A stretch of DNA of 64,000 nucleotides from an uncultured Cyclobacteriaceae bacterium (GCA_905479015.1 CAJQKV010000035.1:1-64000), one strand, 5' to 3'; counted from the stretch's first letter, positions 26,159 through 36,482 are shown. The notes: generated from the sequence alone by a model not told the origin. Numbers and translations: made by a program.

Positions 26159-27228
26159 ATAAAATCATCTCCTTTAGTGGCTTTGACTTCATTGACAAAA
26201 GACTTGAATTTGGCGGCGTCGTCTTTTTTGCAAATGAGCAGGACATCATCAAAGTCAGCAACTAAATAACCTTCTAGGTCACTGATGACCAACAGCTTTT
26301 CTTTTTTGCTTTTGATGTAATTGGACCGCGAGTTATAGAGCAAGGCAGTTTGCTCAATGACATTGTCATCAGCATCTTTTTCTACCATCTCGTGCAATGC
26401 ATCCCAAGAACCCACATCAGACCAACCAAAATCTCCTAAAAGGGTAAAGACATTATCAGCTTTTTCCATAATGGCATAATCAATTGATATGGATTTACAT
26501 TGTGAGTAGGCGGTTTCAATAAATGAAGCTTCTTCATCAGTGCCATAAGATGAGTGGCCAGCCGCAAATAAATCTGCCAATTCAGGTTGATACTTATCAA
26601 AGGCCTCAATTATGGCAGCAATAGACCATACAAAAATGCCTGCATTCCACACAAATTCACCGGTTTCAATGAATTTCTTGGCCAGTTCAATATTTGGTTT
26701 CTCAGTAAAGGTCTTTACTTTTTTATCAGCGGTACTTGAGGGAGAATATTGTATGTAGCCATAACCTGTTTCTGGTCGATGGGGCTCGATACCAATGGTC
26801 AAAAGTTTAGTGCGGTCGGAGGCACAGTCCACTGCATTTTTAATCACTTCAATGAAGGCTTCGGGCTTAAAGACGGCGTGGTCAGAGGGAGTGATGACCA
26901 AAATAGCATTGGGATCTTTTTTTCGAATTTTATAAGCCGCATAAGCGATACAAGGAGCGGTATTTCGCTTGCTGGGTTCCAATAATATTTGATCTGGGGA
27001 TAAGTCAGGTATTTGTATGGAGATAAGTTCTCGGTACATCAAATTTGAAACAATCCAAATTTGATCTTTGGGGACATACTCAATAAAGCGATCATATGTC
27101 ATTTGCAATAAAGACTTGCCCGTATTCAACACATCCAAAAATTGCTTGGGATTTTTATTACGACTGTAGGGCCAAAAGCGAGTCCCTGTCCCCCCAGCCA
27201 TGATCACAATATTTATTTTTTTATCCAT
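26155..27228 (-). CDS. manC: Mannose-1-phosphate guanylyltransferase
   Basis: This enzyme makes GDP-mannose from GTP and mannose-1-phosphate for glycan synthesis. The nucleotidyltransferase signature MAGGTGTRFWPYSR is followed by NPKQFL. TPSDHAV and EKP (TFTEKP) motifs follow, and GDFGWSDVGSWDAL lies near the C-terminus. At 357 residues it lacks the C-terminal isomerase (cupin) domain of bifunctional ManC/ManA proteins. It stands alone, convergent with rlmB and divergent from recQ, not in a polysaccharide cluster. Confidence 0.93.
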   Translation of the reverse strand: MDKKINIVIMAGGTGTRFWPYSRNKNPKQFLDVLNTGKSLLQMTYDRFIEYVPKDQIWIVSNLMYRELISIQIPDLSPDQILLEPSKRNTAPCIAYAAYKIRKKDPNAILVITPSDHAVFKPEAFIEVIKNAVDCASDRTKLLTIGIEPHRPETGYGYIQYSPSSTADKKVKTFTEKPNIELAKKFIETGEFVWNAGIFVWSIAAIIEAFDKYQPELADLFAAGHSSYGTDEEASFIETAYSQCKSISIDYAIMEKADNVFTLLGDFGWSDVGSWDALHEMVEKDADDNVIEQTALLYNSRSNYIKSKKEKLLVISDLEGYLVADFDDVLLICKKDDAAKFKSFVNEVKATKGDDFI

Positions 27229-27384
27229 GTTGATTATTCTTTTCGATCAGTTCTCTTTTCACTAAATTTGAGTAGCGTTTGCAGAATGATCGGAGTATTG
27301 CCTTAAACCTTAAATTAATACTTCTTGTTTATTTGAAAAAAAACTTTTGAGTGCAAATTAATCATTCTAGTACTTTTTTTTGCA

Positions 27385-29592
27385 ATGCAACCAGCCAAAG
27401 ATAAAAAGATGATAAAAACAGCAAATACGTCAATTTTAAAAACTGATCTAAAAAAGATTTTTGGATATGACGAATTTAGAGGTGACCAAGAAAAAATCAT
27501 TCATAATATTTTAGCACGTAAAAACACTTTTGTGATCATGCCTACGGGTGCGGGCAAGTCTTTGTGTTATCAATTACCTGCCATTATAAGTGAGGGGACG
27601 ACCATTGTGATATCTCCTTTGATAGCCTTGATGAAAAATCAGGTAGATCAAATGGTGGCCTTAGGGGTCAATGCTAAGTTTTTAAACTCAACACTGACCA
27701 AGTCAGAAATAAAAAAAGTAAAACAAGAGGTGATCTCTGGAGAAGCGAAATTGCTCTATGTGGCCCCTGAATCTTTGATAAAACAAGATAATATTGATTT
27801 TTTAAACGAGGCCAATATCGCGTTTGTGGCCATTGATGAGGTACATTGTATTTCTGAATGGGGACATGACTTTAGACCTGAGTATAGGAGAATTCGTGCC
27901 ATTGTCTCTCAAATAGGTGAAATGCCTATTATGGCACTTACCGCAACGGCTACGCCCAAGGTTCAATTGGACGTGATGAAAAATTTGAATATGGAAGGGG
28001 CAAACCTTTTCAAGTCCTCTTTTAATAGGCCCAATCTTCAATATGAGGTAAAGCCTAAGCAACAAGCGAAAAAGATACTGATCAAGTTTGTTAAGGAACA
28101 GAATGGTAAGTCTGGAATCATCTATTGTTTGAGTAGAAAAAAAGTTCAAGAGATTGCTGAATTATTAAAAGTAAATGGCGTCAATGCCGCTCCGTATCAC
28201 GCGGGCATGGAAAGCCATCAGCGCATTGCAAATCAAGATGGCTTCCTGAATGAAGAAATCGATGTAATCGTAGCTACCATTGCTTTTGGAATGGGCATAG
28301 ATAAGCCAGATGTTCGTTTTGTCATTCATTATGATGCACCTAAGTCCATTGAAGGATATTATCAGGAAACAGGAAGAGCGGGTAGAGATGGTCTTGAAGG
28401 TATATGTCTGATGTTGTATAGTTACAATGATGTTCTTAAGCTCGAAAAGTTTAATAAAGATAAACCGGTAACCGAACGTGAAAATTCAAAGTTATTATTA
28501 GAGGAGATTGCCTATTATGCCGAGTCATCGGTATGTAGAAGAACCCAGTTGCTGCATTATTTTGGAGAAGAATATGATCAAGACAATTGTGGGATGTGTG
28601 ACAATTGCCAACATCCCAAAGAGCAATTTGAAGGTGCAGAATATTTAAAAACCATCATAAATGCGGTCCTCAATACCCAAGAGCGATTTGAAATTAACCA
28701 CATTGTTAATTTCGTCTTAGGAAAAAAGAATCAGCATATCAAGAGTTATGGTCATGATCAATTGCCAGGATTTGGAACGGGGGCCAAAGAACAGGATTTC
28801 TTCTGGAAAGCGGTATTGCGACAGGCCTTATTCAATGAATTATTATTAAAAGATATTGATACACCAGGGATATTCAAGGTGACATTAAAAGGTAAAGAAT
28901 ATCTTAAAAAAAGTTATTCTATTAAATTATCCAGAGATCATGAATATCAGACGGGTGGGGAAGAGGAGGAAATTGAAAAATCAAAACCCAGTCTTCAATC
29001 TTATGATACTACCTTGTTCAACCTATTAAAGGGGTTACGAAAAACTGTGGCCAAACAAAAATCATTACCACCTTATGTCATTTTTCAGGAGCCTTCATTA
29101 GAAGAAATGGCGACTTTTTATCCTTCGACTATGGAGAATTTAAGAATGATCATCGGTGTGGGAGAGAGTAAGGCTCGAAAATTTGGGAAGCCTTTTTTAG
29201 ATTTGATTAATCAATACTTAAGTGATAATGACATCATGACGGCTTCGGATGTTTTGATAAAATCTTCAGGGGCTAAGTCAAGAAATAAGATCAGTATCAT
29301 CAATCAAATTGATAAAAAATATGATTTAGAAGATATTGCATCCAGCTTGGGGATTACCTATGAATCACTTATTACGGAAATTGAGAATATTTGTGAATCA
29401 GGGACCAGATTGAATCTTAACTATTATCTAGATCAACTTTTGGACGATGAGCGCCAAGATGACATCATTGATTATTTTTTGGTTTCAGAGTCTGGGGAGC
29501 TGAGTGAAGCCATTATTGATTTAGAGGAGGAGTATTCTGAAGATGAGGTACGTTTGATGCGTATAAAATTCATGTCTGAATATGCGCATTGA
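27385..29592 (+). CDS. recQ: ATP-dependent DNA helicase RecQ
   Basis: This is a 3'-5' superfamily 2 DNA helicase in recombination and fork repair. The 735-residue chain has the full RecQ order. Motif 0 is FRGDQEKII, Walker A is PTGAGKS (53-59), the DExH box is DEVH, and motif VI is QETGRAGRDG. The four-Cys zinc module is seen as CRRTQLL ... CGMCDNC. A winged-helix RQC part and an HRDC-like domain (around TMENLRMIIGVGESKARKFG) follow. The last 120 residues add a helical, acidic tail. Met9 (27409) is an alternative start. It is divergent from manC. Confidence 0.95.
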   Translation: MQPAKDKKMIKTANTSILKTDLKKIFGYDEFRGDQEKIIHNILARKNTFVIMPTGAGKSLCYQLPAIISEGTTIVISPLIALMKNQVDQMVALGVNAKFLNSTLTKSEIKKVKQEVISGEAKLLYVAPESLIKQDNIDFLNEANIAFVAIDEVHCISEWGHDFRPEYRRIRAIVSQIGEMPIMALTATATPKVQLDVMKNLNMEGANLFKSSFNRPNLQYEVKPKQQAKKILIKFVKEQNGKSGIIYCLSRKKVQEIAELLKVNGVNAAPYHAGMESHQRIANQDGFLNEEIDVIVATIAFGMGIDKPDVRFVIHYDAPKSIEGYYQETGRAGRDGLEGICLMLYSYNDVLKLEKFNKDKPVTERENSKLLLEEIAYYAESSVCRRTQLLHYFGEEYDQDNCGMCDNCQHPKEQFEGAEYLKTIINAVLNTQERFEINHIVNFVLGKKNQHIKSYGHDQLPGFGTGAKEQDFFWKAVLRQALFNELLLKDIDTPGIFKVTLKGKEYLKKSYSIKLSRDHEYQTGGEEEEIEKSKPSLQSYDTTLFNLLKGLRKTVAKQKSLPPYVIFQEPSLEEMATFYPSTMENLRMIIGVGESKARKFGKPFLDLINQYLSDNDIMTASDVLIKSSGAKSRNKISIINQIDKKYDLEDIASSLGITYESLITEIENICESGTRLNLNYYLDQLLDDERQDDIIDYFLVSESGELSEAIIDLEEEYSEDEVRLMRIKFMSEYAH

Positions 29593-29634
29593 TTGAAGAT
29601 TTAAGCATCATAAAAGATTACAAATAAATTAAGC

Positions 29635-30909
29635 ATGAAAATACTGATATTAGGCTCAGGAGGTAGAGAGCACGCCTTGGCATGGAAAATAAGTCAAAGT
29701 GACTTATGTGAAGCACTTTTTGTGGCACCGGGCAATGGAGGAACTGCGGAAATAGCAACTAACTTATCATTACAGGTAAACGATAAATCAGAGATTTTAG
29801 ATACGGTCGTGCGTTTGGGCATAGACCTATTGGTGATTGGACCAGAAGACCCTTTGGTAAATGGTGTGGTAGACTTTTTAAAAAAGGAGCCTAAATTAAA
29901 AGATTTGTTAATTGTTGGACCGAGTGCCCGAGGGGCATTACTTGAGGGGAGTAAAGATTTTGCCAAACAGTTTATGTTGAAGTATGGGATTCCTACTGCA
30001 GCAGCAGAAATATTCACCAAGGCTGATCTAGAGGCTGGTAAGCGTTTTTTAGCAGGACTCACTCCCCCTTATGTACTTAAAGCAGATGGTTTGGCAGGCG
30101 GAAAGGGTGTAATCATCACCAAGGATTTGCAGGAAGCTGAAGAAAGTTTAGAAAAACTGCTAGCAGGTCAGTTTGGAGCGGCGAGTGAAAATGTTTTGAT
30201 AGAAGAATTTTTGGATGGTATTGAGTTGTCTGTGTTTGTTTTAACGGATGGAGAGGCTTATGTCATCCTACCTGAGGCGAAGGATTATAAAAGAATCGGA
30301 GAATCGGATACAGGTCCGAATACAGGAGGTATGGGGGCCGTATCACCGGTTTCTTTTGCAGATGCCCATTTCATGAAAAAAGTTGAAGATAAAATCATTG
30401 TGCCGACGATCAAAGGAATTAAATCTGAAGGATTTGATTATCATGGTTTTGTGTTTTTTGGTTTAATCAAGGTGGGGGAAGAACCCATGGTCATCGAATA
30501 TAATGTCAGGATGGGTGACCCCGAAACTGAAGTAGTTATGCCAAGGATTAAATCAGATATTGTACCGTTATTGGTGGCAACCGCTAGAGGGGAGCTATCT
30601 AATGTTACTGTGACCTTTGAGAAAAATGTAGTGGCTACGGTTGTATTGGTCTCAGCAGGTTATCCAGGGTCCTATGAAACGGGTGAAAGGATCAAAATAG
30701 CTTCTATCAAGGATGAAAATATCATACCATTTCATGCAGGGACTGTTCAAGATGACCATGGTTTACTCACTCAAGGGGGGCGTGTATTGGCCATTACTGG
30801 ATTGGGAAACCACTTAACGGAAGCCTTAGCGAACAGTTACAAGGGTGTTGAGTCTATAAATTGGAAGGGTATGAATTATCGAAAAGACATAGGGTTTGAT
30901 TTAGCCTAG
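29635..30909 (+). CDS. purD: Phosphoribosylamine-glycine ligase PurD
   Basis: This is the second step of purine synthesis: glycine is joined to 5-phosphoribosylamine with ATP to give GAR. At 424 residues it is of normal length. Signatures are GSGGREHALAWK at the N-terminus, LKADGLAGGKGV in the ATP-grasp domain, GPNTGGMGAVSP, and the family pattern VRMGDPETEVVMPR. It follows recQ by 42 bp without a clear promoter between them, so readthrough is possible. No other pur gene is near. Confidence 0.96.
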   Translation: MKILILGSGGREHALAWKISQSDLCEALFVAPGNGGTAEIATNLSLQVNDKSEILDTVVRLGIDLLVIGPEDPLVNGVVDFLKKEPKLKDLLIVGPSARGALLEGSKDFAKQFMLKYGIPTAAAEIFTKADLEAGKRFLAGLTPPYVLKADGLAGGKGVIITKDLQEAEESLEKLLAGQFGAASENVLIEEFLDGIELSVFVLTDGEAYVILPEAKDYKRIGESDTGPNTGGMGAVSPVSFADAHFMKKVEDKIIVPTIKGIKSEGFDYHGFVFFGLIKVGEEPMVIEYNVRMGDPETEVVMPRIKSDIVPLLVATARGELSNVTVTFEKNVVATVVLVSAGYPGSYETGERIKIASIKDENIIPFHAGTVQDDHGLLTQGGRVLAITGLGNHLTEALANSYKGVESINWKGMNYRKDIGFDLA

Positions 30910-30931
30910 TAAAACAAAATAGAATAAGGTT

Positions 30932-30939
30932 TATCTTTG
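30932..30939 (+). promoter_or_regulatory. Predicted -7 element TATCTTTG upstream of gldH
   Basis: This exact TAnnTTTG match lies 84 bases before the gldH start, after the purD stop. I see no good -33 TTG, so confidence is limited. Confidence 0.35.
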
Positions 30940-31022
30940 ATTTAAGAAAATAATTTTTGAATGGACTAAATACTGAGTAGCCATTTAAAATTTATTTTGA
31001 GGATTTGAAATTAAAAAAATAG

Positions 31023-31484
31023 ATGAGAGTTTTTTGTTTATGTGTCTTATTTTTCCTGCTGGGTTGTGATCACAATCGTATTTTTGAAAAGCATATTGAT
31101 TTAAAAGGGTTTTGGCCTCAACAATCGGCTCAGTTATTTGAGTTTGATATTATAGATTTGGGAACGCCGTATCAGATCACAGGAATGGTACGAAATAAAA
31201 ACACCTATTCCTTTAATAATTTGTATATTAAGTATGAGCTATTTAATGAGGACAGTCTTATCAAAACAGATTTGGCTGAGGTTATTTTGTTTGAACCCAA
31301 AACAGGGAAGCCTTTAGGTACAGGGATGGGGAGTACTTTTGATCGTAATTTTGATCTCATCAAATCGTATTCTTTTAAAGCTTCTGGACATTATAGGATG
31401 AGGCTGACACAATTCATGCGAGTAGATACGCTTAAGGACATTGATCAAATTGGTTTACGAGTTGCGGCCATTATTCAGCCATAA
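31023..31484 (+). CDS. gldH: Gliding motility lipoprotein GldH
   Basis: This is a 153-residue lipoprotein required for gliding in Flavobacterium johnsoniae, where Gld proteins work with the type IX secretion system. The lipobox is LLGC (Cys15). Family features are DLKGFWPQ near the N-terminus, ITGMVRNKNTYSFNNLYIKY, the GKPLGTGMGS loop, and the ending FMRVDTLKDIDQIGLRV. Its presence supports a gliding Bacteroidota host. The 3' end overlaps the convergent helicase gene by 14 bases. Confidence 0.9.
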   Translation: MRVFCLCVLFFLLGCDHNRIFEKHIDLKGFWPQQSAQLFEFDIIDLGTPYQITGMVRNKNTYSFNNLYIKYELFNEDSLIKTDLAEVILFEPKTGKPLGTGMGSTFDRNFDLIKSYSFKASGHYRMRLTQFMRVDTLKDIDQIGLRVAAIIQP

Positions 31485-34400
31485 TTCGAGAGATAAATTG
31501 TTTGATTTTTTGTTGAATATCTACCGGGGATTTCCAAAACTCACGGCTATGAAATGAGATATTGGGCCAATTTCTCTGGTTCAATAATTGGGTATTGTAA
31601 ATGTAGGATTCTTTGGATGATTTAGAATTAAAATAGCGCTCGTCATCGGTATTAATGATTCCTATGGCATGTTCCTTGTTCTTCAATATTAAATCGGAAA
31701 ATGGGTAATTATGCGCCACGCCTACATCAAGTTTTAACTGATTGATACACGTAGCTAATTGATTTTTTAAGTACCAATTTTGGTTAAAAATTAATGGTTT
31801 TTCCTCAGCAGGGCTCCATTTTTTTGTACTGACATCTAAGGCGAATTTTAGGTAAGATTGAAGTAATTTTGGACCTTTATTTTTTGATTTTGAGGTATTT
31901 AACTGATCCGGATGGATACTTGTCACTAAAATTATTTTTTCTTTGGCCCTTGTAATGGCAACGTTCAAGCGATTTTCACCTCCCACGTCATTTAAAGATC
32001 CAAATTTCATTTGCAGTAAACCTGTTTGATCAGGAGCATAGGCCACGCTAAATATGATAATATCTCTTTCATCCCCTTGAATATTTTCTATGTTTTTTAT
32101 AAAGACATCCCGATAAGATAGATCACCCATTCTGCTTTCAAGTAGTTCTTGTATGAGTTCTTTTTGTGGGCTGTTGAAGGTAATGATTCCAATATTTTTT
32201 TCGGGCTCATTACGTCTCAATTGGGCAGTCATCTCAACCACTTTTTCCGCTTCGATCAAATTTGTATTTTTATCCCAGATACCCTTTACTTGAAGATAGG
32301 CGATGGGTGCTTTGCCTGAATTAATGGAAGAAATATCCGGTAACATTTGTAATTTATTGTTATAAAAATGAATGTTTGAGAATTCAATTAATTCTAGGTG
32401 CCGACTTCTGTAATGTCCTTGTAAATAATATTTAGGAAGATATCGTTGTGCTAGATCAAGGAGTGCATCGACTTCCAGGTCAGGATGATCCGTCTCTTTA
32501 TCGGACCATTTGGCCTTATATAAATCCAACGGTTTTAACTGCTGTGAATCACCAGCGATTACAATTTGTTTGGCACGATAAATAGTTGGAATACCCCTTT
32601 CAGCAAAACACTGTGAGGCTTCATCAAAAATAACTAAGTCAAAGCATTGTGTCATGGGAAAGATCGCTGAAGCAGATTCTGGAGAAGTCATCCAACAAGG
32701 GATTAATTTAAAAACTTCTTCTTGGTACTCTGAAATAATTTTTCGTAAAGGCCAAATCCGTTTCTTCTTTTTCACCTCATGCTTAAGATCTCTATAAGAA
32801 ACCAGATTCTTTAACCTATTAAATTCCAAATCCTGATAGGTACGCTCTCGGGATTTCAAGAGGGTCATTTCTTGGCTGAGGTCATTTTTGCTTTCAATTG
32901 ATGCGGTCAATAATTTCAAATTTTCTTGAAACTTCATCGAGGAGACAGATCTTAAAATTGGATATTTGGTTTCTATTTTTTCGATCCAAGCGATGGCAAG
33001 ACTATTATTGAAACATGAAATCATTTTTTCTAACCCACCTTCAATATCTATCAATTGAAGGGCAATTGCTTGCTGTTCAGAATTAAAATGGGCAAACGTT
33101 GAATGATAGTCTACCAGATTTTCGAATTCACGATCGAGCTCATCTAAAATTTCCTTTTTGGTTACGTTTTTAGATAAAAGTTCATTGAGTTGCTTAGAAG
33201 AAAGGTATTTTTTCCAACCTCTCATTTGTTCAGGAATTTCCGTGAGGAAAGTCACCAATTTTTTGAGCATCAAAATGTGTACGCTGCGATCATTTTTTTT
33301 AAAGTTGATCAAAGTGTCCAGGCCTCGAAGTTCTTTATGCTGTAGGTAGGTGTTTAAGGCGTTGCGCTGATAGAAAAACCAATTTTGAATGGCAATTTTT
33401 TCAATTTTATCAGGATAGTTGATGAGCCATTTTTTTTGATTTAATTGAGACAAGTTGTGCTCATAGTTGAGTCGATTATCAATTTTTTTAAGTAGTTGTT
33501 CAAAGCCCATTTTATTATGAGTGAGCCCATTGGCTTTTAATACGCGGGTGATCAATACTTTATCATGAGAAAACAACCTCCATTTAATCATTTCTATAAA
33601 GTTATTTCTCGAATCCATCGCATTTTGAAGGGCTTCTTGAAAGCGACCCAAGTCTTCGGATTTTAATGTCATTTCGAGGCCTGTACCCGCAAAGCAGACG
33701 AGGATATTCTTTTCTATAGTTGCTAACCAATCATAATTTTCATCGGGTATCTGATGGAGAATTTTTCTGAAATATTGGTGGGTAGTGGCGTGGTCAATAT
33801 TTGAAATAAATTTTTTTAGAACGGATATTTTATCGAGATAAAACACCAAAGAGTCGTAATCAGGAGCATTTGAAAAAACAGTTTGACATTTTTCAGTGAA
33901 ATTTTCAAACGTCAACTGAGCTTCGGCGATGACGTTTTGAATGTTTTTTAAATCTGAAACATTCAAATTCGAAAACGAGCCTCCCCAGATCCAAAAATAA
34001 TTTTGTTGTTTGTATTTAAGGGAATACGTCAGATAGCGCTTAAGTTCATGCTCAAATTCATCTACTTCTGGCCATTTAAAATAGCTTAATGAAGTTTGTA
34101 TGGGAAGGAATAAATGGTGCGGATTACTACTTAAATACAGTTCTTTGATCGATTTACCACATTCACGGTCATCGAATAGGGCCATTTTAAACTCATTGAG
34201 CTCTTCGGTAATTTGATGGATTTGACGGCTGGCTTGTTGGAAATTTCTCTCTAAAAGAATACTGTCTAATCCGTTGTTTTTGTGTTGATATTCATCTAGA
34301 CGATTCATTTGGTTTTGTAACTTATCGAAGATGTCTTTGCGGTCACTTTTAAAGTCATGAACGAGCCCGCAAAAATCATTTAGATCTTTCTGGCTTAATC

Positions 34401-35469
34401 GTTCATAGACGACATCTAGCGCTACTTTTTTTTGACAGACGAGTAAAACATTTTTCCCTCTGGCCACGTAATCGCAGATAAGATTTGAGATCAATTGAGA
34501 TTTCCCAGATCCAGGAGGTCCCTGGAGGCAAATGGAATTACCTTTTTTAACATGGTTCAGTGCTTCTTCCTGATAGGCATCCAATTTAAAGGGCATAAAG
34601 CTGTTTTCTTCTCGTGCCCTATCTGTGATCTTAGCATGGGTTTCATCTTCGGGATTTTCTTTGATTTTCTTATTGAAGTATTCCTCTAAATCATCAATAG
34701 TTTGGTTTTCCAATAGGGACTGGTAATCGGGTACTAGAAATGAGCCTGATTGAGGAAAAATACCAATGACTGCCTCTGGATAGAGCTGTAGGATACCTGT
34801 TTTTTCAGTCTTTCTTAATATTTCCTTAGTGCTATTTTTGAAATGAGTAAGCTTATTTATATAATTATCGCTGTTGAAAACAAGATTGAGATCACTCTCA
34901 CGCAAGAGCTCATATAATTGGGTTCTGAAATTTTTTGATTCCTTCTCAAAATCATTGAAAGTCAGGTCCAAAAGGTCTTCATCTAAGATTATTTTATTGT
35001 AGTGCGCATGGGCTAAAAGAAAAGTTTTGTTTAAGGTAATGTTGACATTCTTTTTAAGGTTACATACCCAGACACCCTCTTTGATTTCGAGTGCAATTGG
35101 AAAAAAGATTAAAGGACATCTGATGAGGGTATCATCAATGAATTTTCCTTTAATAAAAGGCCATCCAAGATATAAATCTTTGGAGCCACGTTCGTTAAAA
35201 ATGAAATTTTCAGATTTTACTATCGTGTTGAGTTGTCGAGATGTTTTGTTACTGCTGGCATCTCTAGGGTCTAAGGCCGAGCATAAAGGAATATTTTGGT
35301 TACCTTGGATAAGGCCTTCAATAATATTAAAGCTGGGATCGTTCAATGCAAAATCAAATTGATGTGCATCAACAAAATGATCCGCTCTTAATTTTTGAAT
35401 GAGTAGTGACCTATTATTGCCAGAAAGATTGGTAAGGCGTCTTAAATAAGTCTCTAATATAGGCCGCAT
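31471..35469 (-). CDS. Large superfamily 1 helicase with DUF4011-like N-terminus and Vsr-like C-terminus
   Basis: This is a 1332-residue AAA_11/AAA_12-type helicase. The N-terminal RRLTNLSGNNRSLL resembles the start of DUF4011. Walker A is GPPGSGKS (317-324). Walker B is FDEASQC with Asp949/Glu950, and motif III is IAGDSQQLKP. Motif VI is RLNVAITRAK (from 1167). Between the two halves is an insertion of about 550 residues rich in helix. The last 75 residues resemble the Vsr/MTES_1575 nuclease fold: SDLIL with Asp1259, GIINTDD at 1270-1276, and the YFNSKSSKESY and RNW...S...FW pattern. The acidic residue normally present in GIE(C)DG appears replaced. DUF4011-helicase-Vsr fusions include the antiphage protein Hhe; a cell-housekeeping role is the alternative. 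A 6-base gap separates it from the upstream HhH gene. Confidence 0.8.
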   Translation of the reverse strand: MRPILETYLRRLTNLSGNNRSLLIQKLRADHFVDAHQFDFALNDPSFNIIEGLIQGNQNIPLCSALDPRDASSNKTSRQLNTIVKSENFIFNERGSKDLYLGWPFIKGKFIDDTLIRCPLIFFPIALEIKEGVWVCNLKKNVNITLNKTFLLAHAHYNKIILDEDLLDLTFNDFEKESKNFRTQLYELLRESDLNLVFNSDNYINKLTHFKNSTKEILRKTEKTGILQLYPEAVIGIFPQSGSFLVPDYQSLLENQTIDDLEEYFNKKIKENPEDETHAKITDRAREENSFMPFKLDAYQEEALNHVKKGNSICLQGPPGSGKSQLISNLICDYVARGKNVLLVCQKKVALDVVYERLSQKDLNDFCGLVHDFKSDRKDIFDKLQNQMNRLDEYQHKNNGLDSILLERNFQQASRQIHQITEELNEFKMALFDDRECGKSIKELYLSSNPHHLFLPIQTSLSYFKWPEVDEFEHELKRYLTYSLKYKQQNYFWIWGGSFSNLNVSDLKNIQNVIAEAQLTFENFTEKCQTVFSNAPDYDSLVFYLDKISVLKKFISNIDHATTHQYFRKILHQIPDENYDWLATIEKNILVCFAGTGLEMTLKSEDLGRFQEALQNAMDSRNNFIEMIKWRLFSHDKVLITRVLKANGLTHNKMGFEQLLKKIDNRLNYEHNLSQLNQKKWLINYPDKIEKIAIQNWFFYQRNALNTYLQHKELRGLDTLINFKKNDRSVHILMLKKLVTFLTEIPEQMRGWKKYLSSKQLNELLSKNVTKKEILDELDREFENLVDYHSTFAHFNSEQQAIALQLIDIEGGLEKMISCFNNSLAIAWIEKIETKYPILRSVSSMKFQENLKLLTASIESKNDLSQEMTLLKSRERTYQDLEFNRLKNLVSYRDLKHEVKKKKRIWPLRKIISEYQEEVFKLIPCWMTSPESASAIFPMTQCFDLVIFDEASQCFAERGIPTIYRAKQIVIAGDSQQLKPLDLYKAKWSDKETDHPDLEVDALLDLAQRYLPKYYLQGHYRSRHLELIEFSNIHFYNNKLQMLPDISSINSGKAPIAYLQVKGIWDKNTNLIEAEKVVEMTAQLRRNEPEKNIGIITFNSPQKELIQELLESRMGDLSYRDVFIKNIENIQGDERDIIIFSVAYAPDQTGLLQMKFGSLNDVGGENRLNVAITRAKEKIILVTSIHPDQLNTSKSKNKGPKLLQSYLKFALDVSTKKWSPAEEKPLIFNQNWYLKNQLATCINQLKLDVGVAHNYPFSDLILKNKEHAIGIINTDDERYFNSKSSKESYIYNTQLLNQRNWPNISFHSREFWKSPVDIQQKIKQFISRIMAE

Positions 35470-35475
35470 TTTAAA

Positions 35476-36381
35476 TTATTCGCTAGTAGTAAGATAAGGT
35501 GCAATTTTCTGATAAAGTGAGTCCGAAATAATCTTTATTGAAGTTATTTGTTTTACAGTGTCATAGTTACCGTGTACTTTGCGATAATTTATTATGGATT
35601 TAGCAAGATTCCAATTAATGTAGGGATGCTTACTGAGATGAATGATCGAATCCGTGTTGATATTTAATTTTAAAGTTTGATCACCCTCTAGATAAAAATA
35701 TTTTGCAATTTCTTCTTTACTGATTTTAGGCATATTGTAGACTTCAGTCAATTGTGTAATATCATAAAAACCGCCGAGTGCTTGTCGGAACTTGTAGGCG
35801 CGACGCGCCAAAATAGGACCTACGCCTTCAAGCATTTGTAATTGAATACTGTCCGCTAAATTAAGATCTAGTTTTATGCTTACCGCAGGGCTTCGCTTAT
35901 GGAGAGAAGATTTTATTTTTTTGTCATCACGTTTTTTGAACTTTCTTTCTGAAATTTCAATGTAGGGGAGTATGGATTCAATGAATGAGGTATCTATGCC
36001 ATATATTTTTTTTAAGTCCTCTCCGTTCCTAAAATAACCTCCTTTTTGACGGTATTTTTCTATTCGATTTGCGATGGCGTCATTGAACCCCAGTTTTTTC
36101 AAATCCTCTAATGAGATTGAATTGGGGTCGAATTCAACGAGTTTAAAGTCTTTGATTGAAGTTGAAGAATACTTTAATGTATCTGAATTTTTAATTTTCT
36201 GCCCCCAATTTTTTAAGCCAGTCTGTGTATTTGGATCGAATTCAGGGGTGCTATTTTTGGGCAAGAGCCCTCTCAAAAAAAAGAGAAATAAGATTAGAAT
36301 GACTAAAAAGATCACTCCATTGGCCTCTGTTCTAGAAAAACCCAGTTGATTAATGATAAATATCCTAATTTTTTTCATCAA
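35476..36381 (-). CDS. Membrane-anchored helix-hairpin-helix protein (ComEA-like repeats)
   Basis: This is a 301-residue protein with one N-terminal transmembrane segment (about 22-39) and three helix-hairpin-helix modules of the ComEA type. They are seen at LKKLGFNDAIANRIEKYRQKG, LEGVGPILARRAYKFRQALGG and HPYINWNLAKSIINYRKVHG. HhH pairs bind DNA without sequence preference, so a role in DNA uptake or in binding extracellular DNA is plausible. Bacteroidota commonly have such proteins and the exact role is not known. It lies just upstream of the helicase gene in the same direction. Confidence 0.85.
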   Translation of the reverse strand: MMKKIRIFIINQLGFSRTEANGVIFLVILILFLFFLRGLLPKNSTPEFDPNTQTGLKNWGQKIKNSDTLKYSSTSIKDFKLVEFDPNSISLEDLKKLGFNDAIANRIEKYRQKGGYFRNGEDLKKIYGIDTSFIESILPYIEISERKFKKRDDKKIKSSLHKRSPAVSIKLDLNLADSIQLQMLEGVGPILARRAYKFRQALGGFYDITQLTEVYNMPKISKEEIAKYFYLEGDQTLKLNINTDSIIHLSKHPYINWNLAKSIINYRKVHGNYDTVKQITSIKIISDSLYQKIAPYLTTSE

Positions 36382-36453
36382 TGATTTTAAACTTAATAAT
36401 GCCTTTTAGGTAAGAATTTTGTCTTTAATGTTCAATATAAAAAACATTGAAGC

Positions 36454-36461
36454 TATTTTTG
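36454..36461 (+). promoter_or_regulatory. Predicted -7 element TATTTTTG of hemA
   Basis: This exact TAnnTTTG match lies 22 bases before the preferred hemA ATG at 36483. The in-frame ATG at 36447 would be upstream of the transcript start, which supports the shorter protein. Confidence 0.45.
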
Positions 36462-36482
36462 TTATCCAATTATTTCTTTTAC

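Noticed and set aside
36447-36482. Longer hemA start
   Set aside because: A -7 promoter element lies inside this stretch and the family alignment begins at MYEGLKVIGLSH.
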